A stretch of DNA of 64,000 bases from NCBI GenBank assembly GCA_030068075.1, contig CM057841.1, forward strand, positions 6,953,565 to 7,017,564. Reading direction: 5' to 3'. Source of the stretch: Paguma larvata. Taxonomy: Eukaryota; Chordata; Mammalia; Carnivora; Viverridae. Shown here in pieces: positions 11,262 through 22,884 of the stretch (the first letter of the stretch is position 1; the number at the start of each line of letters is the position of its first letter). Under the pieces are notes generated by a model. That model made no database searches and was not told where the DNA came from. It saw only the letters and a list, made by a program, of their open reading frames with translations. The position numbers and the translations under genes are program-made.

Positions 11262-11633
11262 TCTATGTGATGGTTAATCTTAAATGTCAACCTGATTAGG
11301 CCAGGGGACTTGGGGACCCAGGTTCTCAGTAAAACACTAGTCTAGATGTTGCTGTAAATCCATGTCTTAGATGAGATTAACATTTAAATCCTAGACTTTG
11401 AGAACTGCAGATTACCTTTCATCACTAGGGTGGGCCTCACCCGGTCAGTTCAAGTCCTTAAGGAGAAAAGAATGAGGTCCTCAGGAGAAGAAGGGATTTT
11501 GCTTCCTGATAGCCTTTGGACAATTCCGAACAACATTGGCTCTTCCCTAGGTCTCCAGCCACAAGCCTGCCCTGCCAAGTTTCAGACTTGCCAGTTCCCA
11601 CAGTTGCATGAGCAAATTCCTTAAATCAATCTC

Positions 11634-11672
<39 letters not shown>

Positions 11673-11755
11673 TCTCACTCTCTCACTCTCCATATGTGTA
11701 TGTACATGTGTACTATTGATTTTGTTTTCCTAGAGAACTCTAATATAATCATCTA
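11262..11755 (+). mobile_element. LTR-like ancient repeat (family not certain)
   Basis: It opens with GTGATGGTTAATCTTAAATG and TCAACCTGATTAGGCCAGGG. Internal strings include GATGAGATTAACATTTAAAT and GGTGGGCCTCACCC. It closes with TTCCTAGAGAACTCTAATA. This matches my memory of a common mammalian LTR-type relic. A (TC)n tract (11636-11670) sits near its 3' end. Confidence 0.5.
11636..11670. repeat. (TC)n microsatellite
   Basis: About 17 uninterrupted TC units, followed by CTCTCACTCTC imperfect repeats. Confidence 0.9.
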
Positions 11756-13585
11756 GAATGGGCTGTTGGGCTGCTAGGGATATTCTATTTCTTGTCCTGG
11801 ATGGTAGTTACACAGATGCTCATTCCTCAATATGTCACTTTAAATCATTAAAAGATCTCCATAACACCAGCTCCTCATGCATGTAGTTTTGCATGTTTTA
11901 ATCTAACAGGAGACTTATTTTTCATGGTAACACACCTTTCTCTAATTGTACATAACCATGTGCAGTGCGCAAGTCCCCCTGTTCTTCTGAACTCCTTCTT
12001 CTAGCATAATTTTATTCTCCTTGCTAGGAAATTGACTCTTATTTGGAAAAAAAGGAATACACCTATGAAAAGCAGTAAGCAACCTTTTAGATTTATTTCC
12101 TGAAGTTTCGGGAAGGAAGCAGGTTTACTGAATGCTAATTTGTCAAAAGTCAATTCACCTGAAAGGTACTAAATGCCCAATCTCTAGAAGTTTCCTCTTG
12201 ATACATTCCCTCAAATAAAGGATCACGCTTACTCAGCCCCAGCTCTCACCAAGTCGGATGTGGGGGTATGGTAGAGAAAGAAAGACAATAAACCTTTAAA
12301 AGCTCTTAGCAAAATAAATTGAGAGCCAGGTAACTAAACTGTATAGAGATCTTTAAAAGTTTCAAAAATCAAACAATACAAATTAATCTCAATTTTATAA
12401 ATGTTTAAAGAAACATGCAAATTTCTCTAATAGGTCATTCAGAAATTATCCAATTGATAAACTTGATTTCGGTGAATTAAATTTAGGTAAATATATATTT
12501 GAAGTTTCAAGGTTTTAGGCTGGGGGAAGTTAAGGATTCACAGGTTATCACTATGCTATCAATGAAGTCATAGGAATATAGCAGAAGCCAAAGTGAAGAC
12601 AAGGTCATAGCGTGTTTTACCCAGAATACATTTGTACACTACTCCTGGTGTCAAAAGCAGAGCCTCTCTCTTTTCACCCAGGGTGGAGAAGGGAGGGAGA
12701 AACAAGGTGAAAACAGGGCACTTGCCTCTGTACCTTGGGGAACACACACCCTTTTCCTTACTGTAGGAAGACTGAGGTGACTAGAATATTAATGTAATAT
12801 CCACTGCCCACACAGCTGTCCTAGTGCACAAATCACACAACTGGCTCAGCTCCTGGGACAAGGCTCCTTCCAGTTCAAACAGAGTCATCTGGAAGCCACT
12901 CCATGGGGAGGCAGAAACCCACCTAGCCAACTGGTCAACTTAGCTCCTCCGCCTTCAGATTATCCAGTCACGTGGACTACATGCCTACTGCACCTACTAA
13001 TTTTACTAACCAGAGGCCCTCTGTTGCCCTAAGCACACAGCAGGGCTCCTCCACAGAGAATTCCTATGCTTTATTCACCCATTCATTTTTGGCACTTTGA
13101 AGGTTATTGTCCACACATAGTTACTGAAAGAAGCAATTACCTTCCCAGGCCAAGCAAAAGGCCTCTCATGTAAAAGCCTGGTGCTAGAAGGGCTTAATTC
13201 GACTGGTTCCAGCATCTTGTTTGGGGAGAATGGACAAAATATTCCTACTCCTAGGATAAATACGTCTTTTTGGCATTCGGTCCAGAGAATGAAGATGTGA
13301 TCATGCTTCCTAGAGAGGTAAAAGCCAGGTATCTGTAGCCCGAGCAAAAACAAACGAACGCTATAATATCTGAATGTCAAAATAATGGTATTAGCACATG
13401 TGAATTTTTATATAGAATTAGGCTAAAAAACAGTAATAAAAAAAAGATCTGTCTGGTTTGTATATGGCTTGCCATCTTCTTTAGTAATTTTTTTGGGTTG
13501 AATCTTCTGCTTTCTGACTCAAACCACACCTCCCTGTCCCCTACACTTATTTCCTAAATGACAGAAAATATAACAGCCAGAAATA
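11756..13585. other. Gene-free stretch
   Basis: Mostly unique sequence. The frame at 13075-13380 (minus, 101 codons) has no recognisable domain. I see nothing I can name. Confidence 0.4.
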
Positions 13586-13589
13586 GGAA

Positions 13590-13795
13590 CAGGAGCTTAA
13601 TGCATATTAGATAATAATCCTTATTACAGCCCTATGAGGCAGGTACTATAGTCTTACTTATTGGCAGGGAAACAACAGCACAGGAAAGATGGGTAACATG
13701 CCCTGGGGCACACGGCCATTAAGAGCCAAAGTCAGCGTTGGAAACTAGGTATATGTGAATCCAAAGCCTGTGGTCTAAACTTGGTTTTTACCATC
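13590..13795 (+). mobile_element. MIR SINE relic
   Basis: The core GCCCTATGAGGCAGGTACTA, then GGGAAACAACAGCACAGGAA, GCCCTGGGGCACACGGCCAT and an AAAGTCAGCGTTGGAAACTA-like end follow the MIR order. Confidence 0.75.
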
Positions 13796-13799
13796 TCTC

Positions 13800-16080
13800 A
13801 GGGCCATCAATTTGAGATCTTTTGCCATCTTCCAGAACACTAAAAGTAAATATATTTAAGAAAAACATTTTCAAGAGGGATTCTTTTTTTTTTGTCAGAG
13901 ATATGCTTTCTATGTGTTTGTATTACAGTCATATCCCTCCAGCTAATGTACAATGTCCCACCACGATAGTGTAGTGTGAGCCTGCTGCCAGGAGACGCAT
14001 CCTATTCCTGAAATTGCATCTGAGCATCCCATATTCTTAAAGACAGTATGTAATCACCCAATGCCGGTGGCTCTGATGGTTATGGGTTGTCTGTTCTGAC
14101 ACTAAGAAAATGTGCTTCATTGCTGCAGAGCAGTAAAAGGTGCTTAATGTACTCAATGTGGGGCACTGCCCAGAGAGGAAAAAGCACTGTTTGACTTTCA
14201 TCTACATCCAGCAATCTCAGAGACAAAAGCTGTTAAAAACCATTATTTTCTGATCACTTTCTGAGGCATTCATAAAACAGGCTTCTACTTAAAGCTTTCG
14301 ATTTTCCCTGATTTGTTTAAGTGTTTCATAGCTTACAGATGGTCACATTCCTTCCAATAAGACAATCTGAAAGTGTAAGGAGAGTTAGGTAGGAAACATT
14401 AGGTTGTTCTATAATTTCACACCTTGAGGTTTCTGTTTCAGATTATTTGTCAGTGAAGGTTTGGTCCTCCTCTGACCAATTGAGACAGAAAATGAATTTG
14501 TATTGTGTTTTTTCTCTTAAAAACTATTCTTTAAATAGTATCAAAATACTGTGAAAACATATCTACTGTTACTGTACATATGTTGGACCTGCATTTCTCC
14601 TCAGGTCACAGGGCTCAATTCAAATACTGACTATACCACCGGATAAACTATACAAATGTTAACTGAGTAAAATACCAGTATTTTCCCACAACTACCAATC
14701 AATCATACATCGGCCAACAAACTCCCATCAAAATAGCCACAGAAATCTAGCAAAATCCCTAAGATAGCAGAGGAGGGAGTAGGGAAAGTGCATGGGCATG
14801 TCAGCAGACAGGTACAGGATATAAGTGCCAGAGTAAACATCAATGCAGGAGTTAGAAGAGATGAGACGCGCGCGCGCACACACACACACACACACAGACA
14901 AAGGGTTAAGGAAAAAGGAAGAATATTTGGATGAGGGAAATGAGTATATGACTGGGTGAAAAGAAAATGGGTCTTTTAATGTTGGAGACATGATAAAATA
15001 AGTCCCTTCTGTAAATTTATATTCCCCATAGTCTCGTTCTTTCACCTAAAAACATACTTTCCTCCTCTTAAAAACTAGAACCAACAAAATAAACCACTTC
15101 CCTCAGTTGTGAGATCTCTTCTAGCTAATGGCTCCTCTGTCCCTCCCAGTTGTTCAACTTTAAAAAGAATACTGGTCTACATTCCTATTTGCAATTCCTC
15201 CCGCTTTGTTCCCCCCTCAGCTGCCATCTGCTCTCTGTCCATTTCACACTACTCATCCCACACTCAGCAAGATGAGGGACATCTTCCCTACCCAACCCAG
15301 TTGGTCTTTCAGTTATTACCCTACTTCCTTTCTGCAGAATTTCACGCTGTTGGGCACTCACTCCTTTTTTTTTTTTTTTAATTTGCTAGTTCTTTGACTT
15401 CCTCTTAAACTCATTCTTTACTGTTTATCCAATGGCTCAGATTATTGTTTCTGGAAAATTCCCTCTTTGACCTGTATTGTTTCTCATTAGCTTGGCGGGA
15501 TCATTCATTCTTTAACTATCATGTTATTGCTCATAAATTCCAATCCATAATTTCAGGCCAAACTTCCAAGTTCCAGGTTAAACTGTGTACGTGTCTCCCT
15601 GAAAGTTTCTTAGGTATCATATATTTAACATATTCCAAGGTTACGTTAGCTATAATCTACATGCTAAAACGACTTCTTATTTTGCATTCACTCTCTCATC
15701 ACTTGTATCTACTGAGCCATGGAAACAAGAGAAAAGGAATTTCTCCTAGATCTCTCCCCCTTTCTCAACATGAGGCGAGTAATTCAGTGTATCTATCGAA
15801 AGTCAGGTCTCTTCAGATGCAGGCAACTCTACCACTCCCCTTCCTCCTGCCACATTTAGTACACATCCTGGCCTTCTGGTTTCTGCTGGTAAAGATCTGC
15901 CACACGATTCACCAAACATTCATCCAAAGCAGATCTTTAGGTGGCTCCCTTTCCATAGAGAATTTGTCCATAGAGAATTTGATCCTCTTAACTGGGTAAG
16001 GAGGCTCTTCTCAACCCAGGCTCTGCAGTTTTCAGATCTAATTTCTCCCTCTCTCCTATAAACATGCTAAACCCTGGCCA
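13800..16080. other. Gene-free stretch with a purine-pyrimidine tract
   Basis: Unique-looking DNA. The 184-codon frame at 15445-15999 is not recognisable and has no supporting signal. A T13 run is at 15366-15379. A short CCATAGAGAATTTG direct repeat is at about 15954-15980. Confidence 0.4.
14868..14897. repeat. (CG)n(CA)n alternating dinucleotide tract
   Basis: CGCGCGCG runs directly into (CA)n, giving about 30 bp of strictly alternating purine and pyrimidine, the type of sequence that can adopt Z-DNA. Confidence 0.85.
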
Positions 16081-16084
16081 CACA

Positions 16085-16240
16085 ACTACGAGAGGTCAAG
16101 ATGAGCCAGGGACCATTCCAAGTCTTCCTATTTATTATCTACTTTAATCTCAGAATAACTCACTGAAGCAGGGACACTGTTACCTCATCTTGCAGGCGAG
16201 AAAACAGGAGACTTGGAGAACTTTAGACAAGTTTTTGACC
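16085..16240 (+). mobile_element. MIR-like relic
   Basis: The order ACTTTAATCTCAGAATAACT, GGCGAGAAAACAGGAGACTT and a degraded 3' part resembles the MIR core. Weakly conserved. Confidence 0.45.
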
Positions 16241-17223
16241 CGAGACTCTCACCCAAACGGTTTCATTCCAGAGCCCATGTTCCATGAGAAAACCAGGAGA
16301 AACACTACTAGAACCCACGGATCTCGATAACTGAGTTTATAAGACGTAGTTTAACCACTTCACTTCCACGAGCCGTTTTCAGAAGATTACTGTCTTGTCA
16401 ATTTTACCACAAAATTGACAAAATGCACATTGACTCACTGCTCTGTTCTCTGGAGACCTATGTCACATGTAAGAAGACTAGATGTAAAACGTGTCCGTTC
16501 CACACACTATGTCCACAAATCAAACGTGCAGGACAGAGGGGCCCACGATGACACTGCCTGCCTGTGACACCCCGGCGTGTCCTCCCCGCGCGCATCCTCT
16601 CGCTCCTCCGGGAACAGCGCACAAACAAACTGCACCAAGACCCGGGGGAGCCTTTGCGTCTCCGGAAGACAACACTCACGTTAACTTTACTAACAGGATA
16701 ATCCAGCCACGCGCTCGTTACAACCTCTGCTTTCGGCGCACGGAAGGCACGTGAAAATATCTGAAAAGACGGAACCCTTCCTCAGAAGGACCGAACGTTG
16801 CCGAGTGTACACAGAGCGGTGGGGACGAAATGCGCACGCAGGACAAGTGTCGTCTACGTGTGAGCAGTACAGCCTAGAACACGTTCGTCCTCAGGACCCT
16901 GTGTTCCGTCTCCTCTAACCCACGAAACAGGACGCGGTCCTGCGTCACCACCGGGGACACTTCAGGAGATAGGCCAGCAATTCCACACAAGACACCCATC
17001 TCCAGAGGACACCGTACAAAACCTGTGAGCTTCTAACTCCTCGTCTAGAAGTCACAGCGGCTTTTGCCCAGTATGTACTCAGACCATAAATCCTGCTAAA
17101 CAGTGGTGGCCGCGTGTTGTGACCAAATGTGGTCTGTTCTCCTTACCCTTTCTCTCTTCCAACGGCAAGGGCTGCAAGAGCTAAGCCTGGTCCTGGAGGC
17201 TGCCGGTCCTCCGCGGGGCTGAC

Positions 17224-17539
17224 TGTCCTCCACACGGACACTGCGGTTCTCCAGGCCACGTCCTGTCGTCGTGGGGACGGGGACGTGTCTTCCACATGGA
17301 CACTGAGGATGTCCGGGCCGTGTCCCATCGTCGTGGGGGTGGGGACGTGTTGTCCATACGGACACTGAGGATGGCCAGGCTGAGGCACCTCCGGGCCGCG
17401 TCCCGTCATCGTGGGAACCGGGATGTATCATTCACACCGACACTGCGGTTGTCTGGGCTGTGTCCCGTCCTCGTGGGAGATAGGTGGCGTGCAGTCCACA
17501 GGGACACTAGGGTCACTAGGCCCCGTTCACACAGGCCAG
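17224..17539 (+). repeat. Minisatellite, unit about 62 bp, four units plus a partial
   Basis: Units begin at 17224, 17286, 17348 and 17426 (62, 62, 78 and 64 bp), with a partial fifth from 17490. Each has a CCACACGGACACTGNGG-like core followed by a GTCCCGTCNTCGTGGG-like core. The third unit carries an extra 16 bp (GAGGCACCTC region). Confidence 0.85.
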
Positions 17540-17754
17540 GGCTGAGTTGTGATGCCCCCAGGTTCCTGAGGAGAATTGGTGGTCTCCAATCCTCTGGCGT
17601 CAGCATGCGGCATCCTGAGGGGAGGCCCAGGGCCACCAACACTGGGCTGGAGTCGCCGCCTGCGTGTCTGCAGGATGGCTGAGGCCTGGGAGTCCGGCAA
17701 GAGGCTGTGGTGATGGCTAGTGACCTCTCCCACAGAAGGAAGGTCCTTAGATGG

Positions 17755-17940
17755 AGAGCGCCTGGGAGGGGCGGGGCGGAGAACCATGGGGCGGGGCGTA
17801 GAGCATGAGGGGCGGGCGGAGAACCGGGGGCGGGACTATCCGGAGATCCGGGTGGGAGTGGAGAAAGAGAGAACCACAGGGCCGGGCGGGGAGTCAAGGA
17901 CGGGGCAGAGGACCAAGGGGCTGGGCGGAGAGCCAAGGCG
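17755..17940 (+). promoter_or_regulatory. GC-box (Sp1-type) array
   Basis: GGGGCGGGGCGGAGAACCAT, GGGGCGGGGCGTAGAGCATG, GGGGCGGGCGGAGAACC and further GGGCGGAG units form an imperfect tandem array with a period of about 25-30 bp. Repeated GGGCGG boxes suit a TATA-less promoter. The run of G tracts could also form G-quadruplexes. Confidence 0.6.
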
Positions 17941-18119
17941 GCAGCGGTAAGGAGACCCACAGCATCGAGGGTGGAGGGCTGGTGAAGACCATGCTCTCTT
18001 CCTCCTCTCTGATGCTGGGCCAGGCTAAGGGCTTTCCTGGCACCTGCTGTTCTTGCAGCAGGGTCGGCTCTGAGGTGTGTCTGCCAGTGCTGATGCGGGT
18101 CTTCAAGTACACCTGAGAA

Positions 18120-20504
18120 CCAGGCAAAGGTGTTGGTTTTAAAGGACTATGGTTTTACATAGAAGAGGGTGGAGGGATTGGGAGGTCTCAATCAAATGAT
18201 TCATCGATTTCACCTGAATATAATTTCCTGCGTCTCATCCAGGTGTGACCTGGAAAAGTAGCGTAATCTTTTTGCCTTGAGTTTCTTACATCAAGTGATT
18301 ATGGTAAGAATTAATGAGGAAATGCGTGTAAAAGTAAGCAGCTCATTACTTGACACAGAAAAAACTCAAAATTCGTAATTATTATTTGTTAATTTTTTTA
18401 GAAATTAGGAGGGGTAGAGGAAAGAGGAAAAGAAGGATGCTATGGCAAGAATATTGCTGTTCTAATCAGATCCACTATAAGTTATTTGGGGATCCAAATA
18501 CCCCAATTCTTCAACCCATGAGTGAAAACCACTTATGTCACATGGTGATGGTCACCTATTTACTTTCGAGTTCCAGCAACTACATATCTACATAAATACA
18601 TACACTTTAAAACTTTCCCACATACAGGAAAGATAAAATTCACCAGTCGAGAGACTTCTTTAAGACTCTGCAGTGTCCATTGTTTCTGCACCCAAGGTAT
18701 TAAACTCATTATGGAAGCCTTGATCCCCTTTAATACTATTCATGAAGTTCAAATTTCTATCCTGCCACAAGTTCTTCCTGCTGAGAAGCTGAAGCTGATT
18801 GAAGTCAATGGGAGTTGGGTATCAGTAAACAGAGGGGAACTTTTGCTCTGAGATCAAGCAGTGTCTATATTCTCTCCACACGAGTTTTTTCTCTTCTTTC
18901 ACTTTAAGACAGAGACACTGATGAGGCATTTCTTCACCCAATATCTGTGAGGAATTTTTGGAAAACTTATTGGGATTTCAAACACACAGGCTGCATATTC
19001 AGCCATTAGGTAATCTGCCAAAAATATGAAGAGTTCCCTTTTCACAGAAAGAATGAACCAATGCATTACTTCAGATCTCTACTGTTTGCTTTCCTGTCAT
19101 GTAGCTTGTCTCTTTTTGCTGCTCCAAGTCTATTTTCAAGAAGTCTGCTTTTTAAAGTTTTTATCAAAGTAAAAGATTCAAATAGAATGCCATTGAAGAG
19201 AACAGAGGGCAGCATAATGGAACCATCACCGACTCCCAATGTGTAAATTCAGGCTTTGTCTTTGTCTTACATCTTCATCTTCTTTCAGGATAAAGAGAAA
19301 GGCATGTATACTCACAATTTCCAAGATTATGTCAAAGATGATAATCATGGATGATTTTCTCCTCATTTGAATGGAAAGCTTCAGAAATGTTCTACATTGC
19401 TGCTAAACAATCATCATAATCGAGCAAAACTGTACCATTCAAAATAGCCAAAAAAGATGTAATGGGTAAATTAAACTGAATTTGATCCCTGTAGGTCAAG
19501 AGAATGCACTGATGATTTGTTTGGAAAGGGACAAAGGAGAAGAAAAAAATGGGTAGGCACAAATATTTCAGGATATTCGTCCAAAACACAGGATTTCACA
19601 AATGCTCAAATTGTAATACAAATATGAATGTGCAGTTTATCTTTGATAATAACTGGTCTCTTCTCTTTCTCTTTAATCCTGAAAGAAGATGCTTCCTGAA
19701 CAGAACCAAGTGTGGTTTGATCTATCATCCCATACATCCCAACAGTGGGAAATATATCTTCCTTGATTGATGAGAATAATAATACACTAGCCTCTTGGAG
19801 AAAACAAATGTCTACTGAATTTGGATAATGACTTATCCTACCATCATGCTGGAGAGAGTCCTGGGCAGGAGTGCAGGATGACCCCCAAGAGGCTTGAGGA
19901 TCTCAGAGTGGGGAGAACCTTACGCCACTTCCCAAACCAGGTTCAGGAGCTGCACTGGGCCTCATATGATGCAAGGAGGTATGTGTATGCTGAAACGGGC
20001 CCAAGTAGCATATACATGTTTCCATCTGTCTTCACGAGACAGTAACTTGTATTTTTTCATGCCTCCAAGAAAGCTGTAACTGTCAGCTGAGAAAGAGAGG
20101 GAGGGAGGGAGGGAGGGGGAAGAAGGGGGAAGGAGAGAGAGAGAGTGAGAGAGATAGAGAGAAGATATCTAAAAGTATCTGGGACCATAACAAGAGGGAC
20201 CATAGGAGGAGTGACCTAGACCATACAGAGCGAGGACCTGATCAGAGACTGTGTCCATGTGGGCAGGTGCCAACACAGGAAGACACATAAGGTCAGGTGA
20301 CCCCACCTGACACCACCCAGCTACAATGAATGTGAAAGAAGGGACAATCACCAACTGGATTTAAATGTCCCTGAAGAAAATCTACCGCACATGCACCAAA
20401 ACCACATTGTCTGACACCAGGCAGAAGAGGCACTTTATTTAATCTGACAGAAAAAGAAATACTTCTTTTGCACAACTGGGCACATGATTTGTAAAATTAA
20501 AACA
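18120..20504. other. Gene-free stretch
   Basis: Unique-looking DNA with only short frames. A purine-rich GGGA/GA tract lies at 20092-20165. I see no gene. Confidence 0.4.
20092..20165. repeat. GGGA/GA purine-rich simple repeat
   Basis: GAGAGGGAGGGAGGGAGGGA is followed by GA repeats with occasional T. Confidence 0.85.
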
Positions 20505-20870
20505 TGTTTGGACTAGAAGAAATCTTAAAAGTTGTCTACTCCAAACTTTTCATTTAGCCAATAAAGATGCACACGTGTGGCTCAGTCGGTTAAACGTCCA
20601 ACTTTTGATTTCAGTTCAGGTCATGATCCCACGGTTCATGGGTTTGAGCCCTGCATTGGACTCTGTTCTGACAGCTCAGAGCCTGGAGCCTGCTTCAGAT
20701 TCTGTGTCTCCCTCTCTCCCTGCCCCTCCCCCTCTCAAAATAAGTAAATAAACATTAAAAGAAACTAAGAAGCAAAAGTCTGGCTAGGTTAGGAGATTTG
20801 CACAAACTTCCTCCTAGAGTTAGTGGTGGGGTCAGACCCAAAAGTCAGTGTCCTCTTTTCCCCTATAGAC
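20505..20870 (+). mobile_element. MIR-family relic interrupted by a CAN-SINE
   Basis: The left part GGACTAGAAGAAATCTTAAA with TCTACTCCAAACTTTTCATT, and the right part GGAGATTTGCACAAACTTCC with GTGGGGTCAGACCCAAAAGT, fit the two halves of a MIR-type SINE split by the younger insertion. Confidence 0.5.
20566..20775 (+). mobile_element. CAN-SINE
   Basis: GTGTGGCTCAGTCGGTTAAA head, GGTCATGATCCCACGGTTCA internal part and AAATAAACATTAAAAG tail. Confidence 0.9.
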
Positions 20871-20879
20871 TTCTTTCTT

Positions 20880-21199
20880 CAGTGTCAGACTGCCTCACTG
20901 TCACTCTAAAAGCTGTATTTGTATGACTACGAAACAATTATCATTTCAAAATAGAGGCAGCTTCTTGTGAACTGTGAACATACTCACGCAGGCTTGACAG
21001 GTAGGCAACGTGGCATGCCAACTTATTATTCTTGCTCTCAGTGAATGTTAAAAATATGCCATCTGAAAGTTAGAAATGATTTTCGCTCCTGGGCTTGCTA
21101 GAGTCAAGGAAGAAGACACTTTATTATGATCACAACTCAAAACAAATAGTTAAAACCACTTTCAAATATTTATTACCAACCTGTCTAATATATACTTAA
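20880..21199. other. Gene-free stretch
   Basis: No gene or named repeat seen. Confidence 0.4.
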
Positions 21200-21806
21200 A
21201 AATTAGGTAGAAAATTTTCACTGGATTATTCATTTTTTTGGGTGTGGAGTTTGGTACGTTCTTTATAGATTTTGGATACTAGCCGTTTATCCGATATGTC
21301 ATTTACAACTGTCTTTTCCCATTCTGTCTGTTGCCTATTAGTTGTGTTGATTGTTTCCTTTGCAGTGCAGAAGCTTGGTATATATATACAATGGGACACT
21401 ACATGGCAATGAGAAACAATGAAATCTGTCCATTTGTAGCAACGTGGATGGAACTGGAGGGTATTATGCTAAGTGAGATAAGTCAGTCAGAGAAAGACAG
21501 ATGCCATATGTTTTCATGCCTACGTGGAATTTGCGAGACCTAGCAGAAAACCATGGGGGAGGGGAAGAGGGGAAAGAAAAAAAAAAGCCACAGAGTGAGG
21601 GACAAAACAAAAGAGACTCTTAAATACTAAGAACAAACCGAGGGTCAATGGGGGGTATGGGAGGGGAGAGTGGGTCACGGGTATTGAGGAGGGCACTTGT
21701 TAGGATGAGCACTGGGTGTTGTATGAAAATCAACTTGACAATAAATTATAAATAACAAATAATAAATAAAATAAATAAATTAATTAAATTAAATTAGGTA
21801 GAAAAT
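21200..21806 (+). mobile_element. L1 insertion with 5' inversion (twin priming)
   Basis: The 16-bp direct repeat AAATTAGGTAGAAAAT lies at 21200-21215 and 21791-21806. Between the copies, about 21216-21378 is L1 sequence in antisense (GGTACGTTCTTTATAGATTT), and 21379-21790 is the L1 3' end in sense (CACTACATGGCAATGAGAAA, then TTGACAATAAATTATAAATA). One 3' tail plus an inverted 5' segment within a single target duplication is the usual product of twin priming. It has no coding function. Confidence 0.9.
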
Positions 21807-22655
21807 CAATCTAGAGTAAAACTGACTTTTAAGTTTATTTAGTCTGAAATGACAAATATAATTTGCCAAAATGCAAATTTCAACTATGATTTTAAAGAAA
21901 TAACAGATATTTTACTCCAGACACTTTTTTAAATTTTGGGCTTTTTAAAAATATAAATGCTTTGATATATGCCATTTCAAAGCTTTATCATTAAACTGCA
22001 CCAGGTAAGAATGAAAAAAACCTTTCTGTGTCCTTCTGATTATCTGTTACCATTATGTTCCTTTTGTCACCAAAGCAGAAGTACAAACATGTGCAAAATC
22101 CTATAAATTTTCATCTTTTTTTTGTATTTTATGTCATACTAATTTTGATAAGTTTTCTGATCTCATCACCTTCATTTCCTAAGATAAAATCTGATATTTT
22201 CCCTATTTCAAGCTTCATAATATTCTATTACAAGCTATTCTTTCCTATAATTGATAAATGGATATTTTTCTTCTGTAGTCACTATCACTCAATATAATTC
22301 TTTTTTGGGATATTTATAGAGGTCACCTATTTATTCCAGTCACAGGAGTCATAAATAACATTGAACAGACATTAGTAATATCTCTGCAAATAAATTTTAT
22401 ATCCATCAGTACATTTGATATTCAAAACAATCTAGTGAGGTAGATATCATTTAAAAAATGAGGATAACAGCAGTAACAACGGAGTGATATTGATAGGCAA
22501 GTTTATTTATCGTTCTCAATTAAAGATGACTTTTTTTTAAAAAGCTCAAGGAGTTTAAATTATGAGGGTCAACTAGCTGATATTCCATATATATTTCAAC
22601 TCAAACATGTACAGAGAAAACTATTTTTGAATAAAACCATCTTCAGAATAAACTT
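21807..22655. other. AT-rich gene-free stretch
   Basis: No gene seen. The frame at 22055-22297 is a phenylalanine- and isoleucine-rich chance frame in AT-rich DNA. Confidence 0.4.
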
Positions 22656-22672
22656 AAGAAAAATACCTCACA

Positions 22673-22867
22673 GGGGCGCCTGGGTGGCTCAGTCGGTTAA
22701 GCGGCCGACCTCGGCTCAGGTCATGATCTCACAGTCTGCGAGTTCAAGCCCCGCGTCAGACGGCTCAGAGCCTGGAGCCTGCTTCGGATTCTGTGTCTGC
22801 CTGTCTCTGCCCTTCCCCTGCTCATGCTCTGTCTCTCTGTTTTTCAAAAATAAAGGTTAAAAAAAAT
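22673..22867 (+). mobile_element. CAN-SINE, young, with perfect target duplication
   Basis: The head is a near-canonical GGGGCGCCTGGGTGGCTCAG. The 17-bp duplication AAGAAAAATACCTCACA is perfect at 22656-22672 and 22868-22884. Confidence 0.95.
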
Positions 22868-22884
22868 AAGAAAAATACCTCACA

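Larger units (their letters stand above)
16470..17960. promoter_or_regulatory. CpG-dense island without a recognised gene
   Basis: CpG is very frequent across about 1.5 kb, in sharp contrast to the CpG-poor flanks. It includes clusters such as CCCCGCGCGCATCC (about 16576), a minisatellite (17224-17539) and a GC-box array (17755-17940). Frames of up to 184 codons cross it on the minus strand, but their proline, alanine and arginine bias reflects base composition. CpG islands usually mark promoters kept unmethylated in the germline. The transcript, if any, is not identifiable here. Confidence 0.65.

Noticed and set aside
14728..15045. 105-codon minus-strand frame with ARARVCV-like start
   Set aside because: Includes the (CG)(CA) repeat; no recognisable protein.
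15445..15999. 184-codon open frame, plus strand
   Set aside because: No domain, signal or neighbouring exon is recognisable. Its C-terminal SIENLSIENL comes from a short direct DNA repeat. Most likely a chance frame.
17224..17539. Regularly spaced repeats that might suggest a CRISPR-like array
   Set aside because: The units are imperfect and directly adjacent, with no unique spacers, in a mammalian genome. It is a minisatellite.
17406..17960. 184-codon open frame, minus strand, in the CpG island
   Set aside because: The proline- and alanine-rich translation simply reads the GC-box array and minisatellite; no domain.
16470..17960. Possible bacterial contamination because of high GC
   Set aside because: It is flanked continuously by cat-like DNA, contains minisatellite and GC-box structure, and shows no bacterial gene organisation.
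22673..22750. tRNA-like sequence with A- and B-box
   Set aside because: It is the tRNA-Lys-derived head of a CAN-SINE (A-rich tail and target duplication present), not a tRNA gene. The same holds for the other SINE heads.
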